Origin: Cryptomeria japonica
Lineage: Eukaryota; Streptophyta; Pinopsida; Cupressales; Cupressaceae
Direction of reading: 5' to 3'
Length of the DNA stretch: 60,000 bases
Assembly (NCBI RefSeq): GCF_030272615.1
Contig: NC_081414.1
Span: 911,657,009 to 911,717,008, forward strand
Every line of letters starts with the position of its first letter. Within the stretch, counting starts at the first letter, position 1. Positions 1 to 10,140 of the stretch are shown here, in pieces. The notes under the pieces are model-generated. The model made no database searches and was not told the origin of the DNA. It was given only the letters and a program-made list of their open reading frames with translations. Both the position numbers and the translations under genes were made by a program.

Positions 1-124
1 ATGGATTTGACTGTCATGCCTCATGAATTGCTCACTGAACTGGTGAGCTTTGACATTTCCATTTTATTGTCCTTAGGGCTGGTACTTCCCCTATGTTGCA
101 AAAACTAGTGACTACATGAATTGT

Positions 125-487
125 CTACGGCGTGATATCATGCGTCCTCTCCAGGTACATCTTGTCACCATGGACTCTGCTCAAAATGATCCTAATATGA
201 TCCTCTGTAAAGTCTTCCAGAAAGTATATTGTATTATGGAGTTTCTTCTTCTCTAAGATACTATATTTTAGTTTGATTTTCTTGTCCTTTCCACAAAACA
301 GACCTAGTTGAGAGTGGATGGCTAGAGACCCTAGGTCTTCAATCTTGCAATCAATATAGTCAGAAATTACCTCTTCTACTATCACTCCAGCCAAAACTTG
401 TGATAGGGCATTATACTTTGACTTCCTTTGAATGAAACTTTCAGACTCTATGGATGTACTATAACTGGAATGAGATGCGGAAGCCAT
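125..487 (-). CDS. hypothetical 120-residue protein inside copia element
   Basis: This is an open frame of 120 codons starting MASASHSSYSTSIESESF. The N-terminus is serine rich and followed by a mixed alpha/beta-like stretch with lysine-rich patches near residues 70-85. I do not recognise the family and see no zinc knuckle, protease or polymerase motif. It starts about 260 bases downstream of a good TATA box (746-754) on the same strand and lies downstream of the gag fragment, so it may be transcribed separately. It could be an extra ORF carried by the element, or the N-terminal part of a gag whose C-terminal part has been moved to the 5' side. The frame stops at 125 and later codons are broken, so it may itself be a truncated pseudogene. 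Confidence 0.4.
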   Translation of the reverse strand: MASASHSSYSTSIESESFIQRKSKYNALSQVLAGVIVEEVISDYIDCKIEDLGSLAIHSQLGLFCGKDKKIKLKYSILEKKKLHNTIYFLEDFTEDHIRIILSRVHGDKMYLERTHDITP

Positions 488-1031
488 TGTAGAATATTTT
501 AAGAACTCGAGGAATACCTTTAAAATGTGAAATTAGGGCTTTCTGATTGTCCTTCACTCCACACTCCATCGGTTGCTGAATCACCGCTTTGTGTTCTCCA
601 CTTGACCATTTGCAAATTGAATTTGAATCTCCTTCACGATTTTTCAATTTCTTGAAATCTTAGCTCAAATCACCTTTTCTTCGCTTTGCTCTTTGAAAAA
701 CTTTTCTTCGCTCGAAAATAGATAGTGAGAAATGATTTGAAAAATGCTTTTATACATGTCTCTCACCCACCGCCATTAATACTCCTCTATTAGGGCGTAA
801 ACCCTAATTTGCCTTTTTACCATTTTCGGTCTTCTTCCATGCGACAGGTATCACATGTCGGTTAAGATATTTTACCGGTGTAAACCTGGGGGTCGAAAAC
901 ATTTCGTCGTTTGCTCCCCCTAAGCCTTTTGAAGCTTATTTTGGCAATTTTGATATTTCCACACTAGGTATAGAAATCGGTTCCTCTTCCAACATTGTTG
1001 TTTTCTTCCTCCAGGTTTTGTTTATGTCTGC
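488..1031 (-). other. non-coding spacer with possible internal promoter
   Basis: This stretch separates the gag fragment from the 120-codon frame. It has many stops in all minus-strand frames. Near 915-925 (minus strand) there is a purine run, AGGGGGAGC, resembling a polypurine tract, but no LTR start follows it. The part from about 760 down to 488 looks like a promoter plus 5' untranslated region. Confidence 0.45.
746..754 (-). promoter_or_regulatory. TATA box
   Basis: The minus strand reads TATAAAAGC here, a canonical plant TATA box, roughly 260 bases upstream of the ATG at 487. It is internal to the element and well separated from the LTR promoter. Confidence 0.4.
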
Positions 1032-2212
1032 TTAAACCGTTTCAACATCAATTTCTCCTTCCGGAGTGACCGGTATATCATCAGATATACTATTTTTGCT
1101 TCTGCAGAATCTTGCAATGTGACTCGGTTTGTTGCAGTGGTAGAAAACCAATCTAGGTGCTCTCCAAGGTCCATTGTTCATGTTTCCATTCTTCCTTCTG
1201 CATGTTGTAGCAGTGTGACCATGACCATGACAGATCATACAATTTTCTCTCCATCCGGTTGCTGCTTGATGGCCATCGCTTCTTGACTGATGATTGAAGA
1301 CATTAAACCGGTTGCGGTTCCGGTTCACAAAAGGTTCAAGACCAATTCCTTGGGTCCTTTTTGAGGATGTCTTCCAGTGTTATTCATCACAAACTTGCAT
1401 TCAAATACTCTATGCCCAAACTTGTTGCATGTATAACAATGACCATTGAACTTATTGGATCTAGGTACATTGTTAATAAAGTAAGGAAAATTATTGTAGG
1501 CTTTGCTCCTACATACATTGGCAGTGTGTCCTTCTTTAAGATAGTTAAAGCAAACAGGTTTGAATTTTTGCTTACCTTTTCCTTTGAATGTCGGTTGCTT
1601 CTTTGATGCTTCAGCATTTGTTCCTGAGGATTCTCCTTCCTCATGTCTAGAGAAACCAAGTCCTTTAGTATTCTTTACTGGTCTAGATGACTCAAGATTT
1701 TGCTCTAGCTTAATGGTACTTTTGTTGAACTTATCAAGTATTTCTTTTGACTCAGAGAGTTCTTTGGAAATAGCAGTATTTGTCTCCATTAGGCTTGCAT
1801 TTTCAGAGATGGCTATGTTTAGTTCATCTTGTACTCCTTTTTCCATTCTGCTCTCATGAAGGCGAGTAGTCAGTGCACTAATCTCTTGTTTCAACTTGGA
1901 GATCTCATGATCTCTGTCCTTCACTAGATCTTCAGCTTTCCTCCTGTTCTCAAGCTCTTGACTAAACCAGATAGTTAGTCCTTCCAACTCCTTTCTAAGG
2001 TTGGAGTTTGATTCATTCAACTTATTTACTTCTGCTATCATGGCTTCCATATCTGCTTCATCTACAAAACTATTTTCAGATAGCTCCATCAGCTTTTCTG
2101 CATGTTCTCTCCTTTTTGCTTGAGATGCCTTGTATTTGACCATAAGATCATCATAGGCTTGCTCAGACTGAGTGAGTCATTGAGTAAGTTCCCTCAAGGT
2201 GTATTCTCCCAT
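1032..2212 (-). pseudogene. gag: copia-type gag fragment, coiled coil plus zinc knuckles
   Basis: The frame opens with an ATG at 2212, 35 bases past the primer site, and is stopped at codon 12 (TGA). It reopens at 2143 for 272 codons, and a frameshift near 1325 continues it to 1032. Residues of about 30-170 form a long charged coiled coil rich in Lys/Glu heptads. Then come a basic linker and two CCHC-type knuckles, one with the central Cys lost (CFNYLKEGHTANVC) and one intact (CYTCNKFGHRVFEC). After the frameshift there is one more intact knuckle (CMICHGHGHTATTC) and one degraded (HCNKPSHIARFC). Gag packages element RNA in the cytoplasm. The N-terminal capsid region of typical copia gag is not evident, so this looks like the C-terminal half only. 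The stop plus frameshift make it non-functional. Confidence 0.7.
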
Positions 2213-2246
2213 ATCTCTTTCCAAGTGGTTAAACTTATAAAAGGTA

Positions 2247-2259
2247 GTCTCTAATACCA
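2247..2259 (-). other. primer-binding site, initiator-Met-like
   Basis: The minus strand reads TGGTATTAGAGAC two bases after the LTR end. It resembles the plant copia primer site TGGTATCAGAGC, which pairs with initiator tRNA-Met. It fixes the element's orientation and identifies 2262-3438 as the 5' LTR. Confidence 0.75.
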
Positions 2260-2261
2260 AT

Positions 2262-3438
2262 TGATGAATACTAAGAGGGGGGGCTGAATTAGTATGCCAA
2301 AAATCTCTGATCTAAAACACTTAGACAGTCTGAAGATAAGCCGGTAAAACAGTTTAACAGATAGACCAGTTGTCACACATGCAAACCAAAATGCAAATAA
2401 AGCATTCACCCATAAAAGAAATACAACCATAACACAAGATATTTGACGTGGAAACCCAAATGGGAAAAACCATGGTGAGATGGAACTCACAAGTCACTAT
2501 CTACAGAATAGAAACTAGACCGGTTAAGGTTAGACCGGTTAAGGTCTTACAATGTTCTTCACCAGAACTGATCCTGTTAGGAATCTCAATCTCTATTAGG
2601 AGATAAGCTCGATTAAAGACTACCTTGCTAGAGGGTTTTAGATTCACGGAGGTGAACCACCTTGTTAGAGGATTTTACAAAAGGCTTTTGGGCCTACCCG
2701 ATTAAGGGCTACAAACTTGTCAAAGATGTGAGTAATCAACAAGTGTTTGATCTATCTAAGAGCACAGACTGCTTGGTTAGATCCAGTATAGCTCATAGCT
2801 AATACATTCCATCATTACTTCAGTCTTTTCTGTCTCTCACTTAGTTACAACTTGATCTTCTTAGATAAGATCACTCTTACAACAACTCATCAACCACCTT
2901 AAACCCTAGCACATCATAAACCCTTCCAGCAACAACCTAAAACCCTAGACATGATGTCCTTTTAAAGAAATCTGATTTCATGTCGGTCCAATAGGATTAC
3001 ATTACAATTTCCTAGGTTCAATGAATCTAGACATACTCAATAACATGACACAAGAAGCACTGTCAGTGTGTCGGCACCGTCAAACAATCAGTGGATTGGT
3101 AACTCATCACAAAATGCCGGTTGGTAACTCATCACAGAGTATTACCGGTTCATACAAAATACCGGTTGCCGGTTTGACAAAAATGAAGACTGGTAAAAAT
3201 GTGTTATGCCACTTTTCTCCCTCATACCACTTGAGATCTACGAACCGCTTGGGGTCACCATGCCGCTTCAGACTGGGAAACACATTCTGCAAAATCACCA
3301 ATAGTCTAAAGACTAGAATACAACATACCAGTTGGAACAGATACCGGTTGAGCTCTAGCTCATACATATAAAGGGGATCTTAATGCAAGTGTGTGTCCAT
3401 CAATGAAAATCACAACATAAACATCAAAAATGCCAACA
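2262..3438 (-). repeat. 5' LTR of copia element (1177 bp)
   Basis: In element orientation it begins TGTTGGCATTTTTGATG and ends TTCATCA, the usual TG...CA. A second copy of the same family lies at 7914-9081. Near the U5 end there is a long C run (minus strand; plus strand AAGAGGGGGGG), and the LTR carries many copies of the palindromic core ACCGGT. Short ORFs in it recur in the other copy and are not genes. Confidence 0.85.
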
Positions 3439-4533
3439 TACATTAGGAAGGGGGAGAAGATAATTCACTAGATTCAATCTCTCCACACAAATATGGTAGA
3501 TTGAATTTTGAATGAATTGGGAATGCTAAGTTGATCCCCTCTTCCTTGTTTGATTTAGAAAGGAATTGATTGAATTATGTAGTGCAAAAGTGACAAAGAA
3601 TTGATTATAACTTGAGATCATAATGAGATGAAGCTATGCACTTAGATCTGACAGTAAAATGTCGAGACGAAGTCGCCTTGCGAATTTGAGGAAAAGTTGC
3701 CTGGACTGTGGCGGGAATGTACGTGGTCCTCTGAATAATCCGTGAAGTGAAAAGGGTTTTTCCACCCCTAAAAATGAAGCCTGAATCCGAAAGTACAATT
3801 GTGCACCTACAACATACACACAGAAAAGAGAGAGAAATGGGTTGGGATTGGGGGTTTGCCTTTAGCTCAAACCCCAGTTTTGGAATTAACCAAGTAATGA
3901 AAGAAAGTACTTGCAAGTAGATGTAAATGAAATACTAAATTGTAAATCACTTCAAGGGAGGTTTTAGTAGCAATTTTGATAGAAGTGCATGTGTGGAATT
4001 GAATATTTGAATCAATCTCCTCTTCAATGGTTGAATCCTTGACTTGAATGCAACACCTAGCCTTGAAGGGAGACTTGAGAATGTTCAATGCTAGAAAAGA
4101 ATGCTTGATCACTTGTGAATTTCTCACTCGTCCAACTTATGCCAATGAGAGAGCAAATGCCCCCTTAAATACATGTTGGTGGATTTGAATTTCATCACGG
4201 GTCAACATCGGGGGAGTTTCCCGCCCGAGGCACAACCCACAATGCATGCTCTAGGAAGAGTCCTACCCCAAAATAGGGCATGGACAGGGGCACCACGCCC
4301 CTATCCTGGGAGGACAAGGGTACCACACACCTATCTAAGGGGGATCAGTGGCACCTCACCCCTATCCTACCCCTTTCTCTAGGGCTAAATGTGGTCGAGG
4401 TGATGCAGAGGCCAAGGAAGAAGCTATTTTTGTAAGTCGAGCAATCTACGGTCTCCGATCAAGATATTTTTGAACTCGCATGCATGAGGACCCTAATGTA
4501 GTAAAAAATTGCTAGGGTCACAATTTTATGACA
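3439..4533 (-). repeat. 3' LTR of element A, interrupted by the copia element
   Basis: It matches 53884-54987 base for base over long stretches, with scattered changes. In element orientation it starts TGTCATAAAATTGTG. The last 110 bases or so of the LTR are missing because the copia element inserted here. It holds a GC-rich imperfect repeat around 4230-4375 (units like GGGGCACCACGCCCC), and on the minus strand a TATA-like TATTTAAGG at about 4163-4171. Short ORFs here are not genes. Confidence 0.8.
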
Positions 4534-4553
4534 CTAAATTTAGCCCCCACTTT
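4534..4553 (-). other. polypurine tract of element A
   Basis: The minus strand reads AAAGTGGGGGCTAAATTTAG directly before the LTR start TGTCATAAAA. This position identifies 3439-4533 as the 3' LTR and sets A on the minus strand. Confidence 0.65.
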
Positions 4554-5261
4554 AGCGGCAGTATAAGCGTACGCCAATACTGTCAATAAAGTACAAAGAA
4601 ACAAGATTCAAAGACTTTTACCATGTCAAGGAGGCAAGATGCACCAAGCGCCTAGTGGACTTAGGATCTTACAAATTCATTTGACAAAGTAAAAGGGAAG
4701 ATCAAGAAGGGGAGAACCATGACTGGAAGTAGCAAAGTTCCCTTCACTGTGAGTCATGAAATAAAGGATACTAAAGATTACAAAGTAAAAAAAAGTTCAC
4801 TAAGTAATTCTAAGTATCACAAGAAGGAAAGTATGAGCGGAGTGTATGCCCCCACGTTAAAGTGATCGCATGCACCTTATTAGGAGTGATTGATTTAAGG
4901 TAGGATACACCCAAGAGAGAGAAGAGAGGGAGTACATTATCGCAAGGATTAGCCCCCGATCAAGGTATAAACCTAAGGATAATGAACACAAAACATGAGG
5001 TAGTGTCTCTTTCCTCGAGGTCAGTATGTTGTATTATAACTCATGTATATATATGCATATAATAATCTTCATTCCCCAAAGCAGGACAATACCTTAGAAG
5101 AAAGGGAAGAGAGGATGTCTTTTGAGTCAACATGAAAGAGACCAAGAGAAAATCTCAATGTTTTGTATCATCCCCAAGTAGACATTAAGGGATACACATA
5201 GAAGAATGGTCACAAAAGAGAAAGAAAGGAGAGAGAGAGAAGATCTACAATGCTAGTATCG
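4554..5261 (-). other. 3' untranslated region of element A
   Basis: I see no open frame longer than background and no recognisable motif. The plus strand is purine rich (repeated GAGAGA and AAGGGA runs near 5085-5245). It lies between the end of the protease frame and the polypurine tract. Confidence 0.5.
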
Positions 5262-7105
5262 CTAATCTAGCATGACATCCACCTCCCGATCTTTCATATC
5301 ATTATTTCGGGAAGGCGAACAACACACCAGAGGAGCAACATTGAGCATAGCAGATGGAGCTATCACAAGATCCAAAGAAAGACTATGCTCATATTATAAG
5401 TCACTTTGTTCGATTCGAGGAGCTAGGATTAGGATTTGTGAAAACTTATTCGATAAATGTTTGTCCACATCAACATACTCATACTCACTATCAGAGGAAT
5501 TAGGAGTTGTATTGCCATTATGAATAAGATTTTCACCCATTTCTTCACCAAAGTTTAAAGCAAGAGGAGCAAGAACATGAATAGGAGTAAAACCGTCACA
5601 TGTTTTATGTAACTTATGATTTGGAGATGTTGGTTGAACATATTTCTTAGGAGAAAAGGGAATCATGTCAACTGTTAGAGTCTGAGGAGATTGAATATTT
5701 CGACGGATAGCTTCACAAGCTTGAACACAACATCTTCATCGACGTTCTCTCGCACAATGATTCTATAGAGTCTTAGTGGAAGGCTAAGAAGGAGGAGGAA
5801 CTTTTGAAAAAGTAGGAATGTTTCTCTCCTTGATAGTTGAAGGTTTAGCTTGAGTTCTTTTTTGTTGAACAATAGGAGAAGTAGGCATCTTCTCTCGATA
5901 AGAGGAAGGAGGTGGAATTGCGCCATAGAAAGGAGTAATATTAGGTGTAGGAAGGAGACCAGGTCCATCATGAGGAGGAGGTATAGGTCTAACCTTAGGA
6001 AGAATATTGTTGTTCTCCTTAAGAGAAGGTAAAGTCATATCCATAAGAGAAGGTGGACAATCTTCCTTAGGAGGGAGATTAGTTCTATCTGAGAGAGGAA
6101 GAAGCTCATCTTGAAGAATAATAGGAATGTCAAGTGTTGGAGATCTAGGTTGACTTAAGGATAAGATCATATCATTCTTCCATTTTGTATAAGATTGAAA
6201 AGGAGCATCGCTCCTTGATGGAAGAGATTGAAATTGTTTAGGCCAAAAGAGATCAATAGGAACACCAGGGCTTCTTTCAAATGGATGAAATAAGCTATGG
6301 TTCACGGTTATTATTTCTCCATTGGGAGGAAATTTAAGAAACTTGTGGATTGGAGAAGCAATAGCCTTCATGGAAGATAGCCAAGGATAGCTCAACTTCA
6401 CATGGAATTGCTCAGAAGAAGGTATGATAACAAAGTCAATGTCCATGGATTTAGCATGAACCTCAACAAGAAGGGTGATAGAACCAAGGGTAGGACAAGA
6501 GAAGCCATCAAATAACTTCACAACCACATTAGAAGCATCATAGAGTGGTTTATGCAATCATAAAGTAAAAATATACTCTTCACTTATGAAATTAACCATG
6601 CAACAGGGATCAATCATGGCACCACGGCAAGGGATATCCTTAACCTTCACAACTATGTATAAAGAGCCATTGGGTGCTCTAATGGTCTCGCTAGGGTCAA
6701 ATTTAATACAAGGATCCTTAGTCATATCTAGTGTTTCTACCATATTAACCAAGTTTGGAGCCATAGAGGTGAATTCTTTAGAAGTGAGAGAATTAGGCAC
6801 AATCTCAATAACGTTAGAGGTATGAGATGGCAAGGGATCAATGAAAATCTTAAGATTTTGATTAGGAGGAGAAACCAATTTATTTCCTTTATCATTCACA
6901 CCTGCCACAGATATAGTATTGTTATCAATCAAGTCTTGAACCTTATTTTTCAATGCAAAACCTTTCTTAGTATCATGACCAGGTTAACGATGAAATTGGC
7001 AAAAGGAATTATTATCAAAATAAGGAGATGCAAGTTTGGAAGGGTCAATTTTCTTGATAGGAGGAAGTTTGATAACATTTTTATGCAACAACTGAGACGT
7101 AATAC
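5262..7105 (-). pseudogene. element A protease region with proline-rich C-terminus
   Basis: One frame runs from the B insertion point down to a TAG at 5262-5264, broken by about half a dozen stops but apparently no frameshift. It starts with the end of gag: a variant knuckle CX2HX4H (CQFHR, stop, PGHD) whose last Cys is Gly, then KNKVQDLIDNN. An aspartic-protease-like fold follows: GAMIDPCCMVNFIS, where the catalytic D-T/S-G reads D-P-C, then YPWLSSMKAIASPIHKFLKF, matching the protease tail of element C (RPWIHAMQAIPSTYHQCIKF). The last 250 codons are proline rich with no known domain, and no polymerase follows. Gag-protease would process the particle; reverse transcription would need another element. 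The altered D-P-C triad suggests the protease is dead. It was one coding region with 40966-42521 before B inserted. Confidence 0.65.
7101..7105. repeat. target-site duplication of element B
   Basis: AATAC at 7101-7105 directly precedes B's 5' LTR and recurs at 40966-40970 directly after its 3' LTR. The 5-bp match is exact. It joins two LTRs 33 kb apart into one insertion event. Confidence 0.9.
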
Positions 7106-7880
7106 TATAGACACCTAAAATTGTCATGTCTAATTAAATAAATATCTTTATTTATTTAATTATTTAAGCCTAATTCTTCTATTAATTAAATAAATCTTTA
7201 TTTATTTAATTAATTCATTTATCCTCTTCTAGCCTTATTTCTCATTTAAATAAATACATTTATTTATTTAAATTATCCTTTTCCTAAATTATATAAATAT
7301 CTTATTTATTTAATTGATCCCACTTCTTCTATTAATTAAATAAATCTTTATTTATAATTAATTCATAAACCTTTTCTACCCATGACACATGTCATTTATC
7401 TCTTAATTCATACACTACCTACCCTCTCATTATTTTCTCTACCTACCCTCTAATCATAGCCGACCTCTTTTTACACCTCTCAATCTTATCCTTCCATTTC
7501 TTATAGTGTCTTCTATATAAGGAGATGCTTTCTTCATTAGCAAACCCTCACTATGCATTCAGCCCCGACTACACTTTCGAACTTGCATATGCAATCAAGC
7601 CTACTTGCAACCACATTTTCGTTCTTTGTTGAGCTCTTGTGCACATATAAAATCTAAGAGCAAATATATCAAGCAAGATCAATGGAGATAGGAAGAATGG
7701 AGATCCAAACCCTATTGGACATGTGATGGTATAATCTTTGTGATTTAATTTGATTTGAATTGTCTTAGGTAATCTTCATATGTTATGGTGGATCTTTGTT
7801 TTTGTTAGGCTAGGGTTTTGTGGTTGACTTCATTTAGTCTTTCAATATTATTGTTGTTGTTTTCATTTTCACTGTATACA
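7106..7880 (+). repeat. 5' LTR of element B (775 bp)
   Basis: It pairs with 40183-40965. The first bases are mutated (TATAGACACC against TGTAGATACC) and it ends GTATACA. The first 280 bases are very AT rich, with repeated palindromes built on AATTAAATAAAT. A TATA box lies at 7514-7520. Confidence 0.85.
7514..7520 (+). promoter_or_regulatory. TATA box of element B LTR
   Basis: TATATAA followed by GGAGATGC; the same sequence recurs in the 3' LTR at 40599-40605. By position in the LTR it marks the U3/R boundary, with transcription likely starting near 7545. Confidence 0.6.
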
Positions 7881-7913
7881 TTTTGGCACACATAGGGTGT
7901 AACCCCTACCAGC
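7881..7913 (+). other. start of element B internal region, possible primer-binding site
   Basis: TTTTGGCACACATAGGG follows the LTR end at once. TGGCACAC after a short spacer is in the right place for a primer site, but I cannot name the tRNA. It differs from the site shared by A and C. Confidence 0.35.
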
Positions 7914-9081
7914 TGATGAATACTAAGAGGGGGGGTGAATTAGTATGCCAAAAATCTTTGCACTAAAACTCTTACACAGTCTAGAGATAAACCAGTAAAG
8001 CAGTCTGACAATCAAACCGGTTATCACACATACAAACCAAAATGCAAATAAACCATTCACCCACAAAAGCAATACAACCATAACACAAGATATTTGACGT
8101 GAAAACCCAACTGGGAAAAACCACGGTGAGATGGAACTCACAAGTCACTATCTGCAGAATAGAAACCAGACCAGTTAAGGTCTTACAATGTTCTTCACCA
8201 GAACACATCCTGTTAAGAATCTCAATCTCTGTTAGGAGATAAGTCCGATTAAAGACTACCTTGTTAGAGGATTTTAGATTCACATGTGTGAACCACCTTG
8301 TTAGAGGATTTTACAAAGGCTTTGAGGCCTACCTGGTTAAGGGCTACAAACTTGTCAAAGATGTGAGTAATCAACAAGTGTTTGATCTATCTACTAGCAC
8401 AAACTGCTTGGTTAGATCCAGTATGCTCACAGCTAATGCATTCCAGCATTACTTCAGTCTTCTCTATCTCACTCTGAGTTACAACTCGATCTCCTCTCAT
8501 AAGATCACTCTGCTCTTTCACCTTAAACCCTATTTGCAGCTCTTTCAACAACTTTTAAAACCCTAGACATGATGTCCTTTTAAAGGAATCTGATTTCATG
8601 TCAGTCCAATAGGATTACATTACAATTTCTTAGGTTCAGTGAATCTAGACATACTCAGTAACAGGACACAAGAATCACCGTCAATGTGTTGGCACCGTCA
8701 AACAATTGGTGGATTGGTAACTCATCACAAAATGCTGGTTGGTAACTCATCACAGAGTGTTACCGGTTCATACAAAATGTCGGTTGCCGGTTTGACAAAA
8801 ATGTCAGTTACCGGTTTGACAAAAATGAAGACTGGTAAGAATGTGTTGTGCCGCTTTTCTTCCTTGTACCGCTTGTGATCTGCGAACCGCTTGGGGTCGA
8901 CATGCCGCTTCAGACCGAGAAAACACATTCTGAAAAATCACTACTAGTCTAAAGACTAGAGTACAACATATCGGTTGGAACAAATACTGGTTGAGCATGA
9001 GCTCATACATATAAAGGGGATCTCAATACAATTGTGTGTCCATCAATGACAATCACAACATAAACATCAAAAATGCCAACA
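7914..9081 (-). repeat. solo copia LTR (1168 bp) inside element B leader
   Basis: It is the same LTR family and orientation as 2262-3438, with TG...CA ends. It is flanked by CCAGC (7909-7913) and CCAGT (9082-9086), a 5-bp target duplication with one later change. No primer site or internal sequence adjoins it, so it is a solo LTR left by LTR-LTR recombination. Confidence 0.8.
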
Positions 9082-10140
9082 CCAGTTGAGAGCCTTCTGT
9101 ATTTACAGAGCTGAAAGTCCCACATGTATGGCCACACAAGCCGATGCCCTTACTAACACCTTTTTATTTTAGAAGCCAAAATCCTTCTAGTTATTGGGGT
9201 AGGAGGTCGGACCTCTAGTAGCGGCCCACACACATACGGTTCTTAGAAGAGATACAAAGTTCACCACGAGGAGTTTTCGTGGGGACTGATGCTTGGCTGC
9301 CCCGAGAAGTGAGTGCCGAGGGTGGAGCCAATGGGGTCAAGCATCTAATTATCCACTCTGAATAGCATAGCCTTGGGGGAAACTCCATGTGGAATCAACA
9401 ACTATTGTCTTGGCCATCTATAAGAATTGTGCTTGACTTATTTTGAACAATCAAACATTCAAGACCAAACATCAAAACATTGTGTCTTTTGTGTCTTCAA
9501 GTGTATGCAAAACAATTTTACATCAAACAACACACTTGTCTTTGAGTCATTTTGAGTCTAAACACTTGCAAACATTGAGTCCTCATCAACATTATGTCCT
9601 CTTGTCACAAAAAACAGTCAAAAATTCAGATTTGGTCACAACAACAACTTCACAAATTGGAAAAATTTACAGTCCAACAAACAAGAGCAATCAGTTTCAG
9701 AATTCTTGAGCTTCCTAAGTTATTTCTATATATTTTCATCTTGCATTCAACCTGTCTTTGGGTCTCACAAATTCCATCATTGCTTTACACCTTACATTAC
9801 ATTCACATTTGTCTAAACTTGAGTCAAAAAGTCACTTGCTTGTCCTCATCATACTTTGTCAACACACTACATACAACAACATTTTGCTAAGTGGTCCCTC
9901 ATCAAGGTCTATCACCTTTGGGTCTCGTTTGGTCTTACTTAGAGTCAAGGTCAACTTACCTCATCAAGAGAAACTATCATCTCTTTGGAAGTCACACCTA
10001 CTCTACTACATACATACTTGGTCTTACACTTTGGACATTGCAAGTACACCTCAGTTTCATTTACATTCCATCCAACTCTTAGTCTTCCATACTCTTTCCA
10101 TTTTCATCTAGTCTCACACATCTTGGTCAAGACCTAGTTC
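9082..10140 (+). other. untranslated leader of element B
   Basis: This is non-coding sequence between the solo LTR and gag. The first 350 bases are GC richer with possible hairpins; the rest is rich in A, C and T with CATT- and TCAC-type low complexity. ORFs of 60-117 codons here overlap in different frames and look random. Confidence 0.55.

Larger units (their letters stand above)
1..3438 (-). mobile_element. Ty1/copia-type LTR retrotransposon, 5' part only
   Basis: The element reads leftward: 5' LTR (3438 down to 2262), primer-binding site, gag fragment, then a second open frame, and it leaves the window at base 1. It lies inside the 3' LTR of element A. The A-LTR sequence resumes directly at 3439, while the full A LTR at 53775-54987 shows that about 110 bases are missing here, presumably lying beyond the left edge. 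The copia assignment rests on a primer site resembling the initiator-Met tRNA site and on the gag type. No pol is visible, so a non-autonomous derivative is also possible. Confidence 0.75.

Noticed and set aside
3439-7913. Reading the copia LTRs at 2262 and 7914 as the two ends of one element
   Set aside because: The primer site next to 2262 shows the element extends leftwards, and the copy at 7914 has its own near-perfect target duplication, so it is a separate solo LTR.
9443-10111. Several overlapping 60-117-codon frames before B gag as an extra ORF
   Set aside because: Low-complexity Ser/His/Leu composition in all three frames, with no counterpart in the leader of C.
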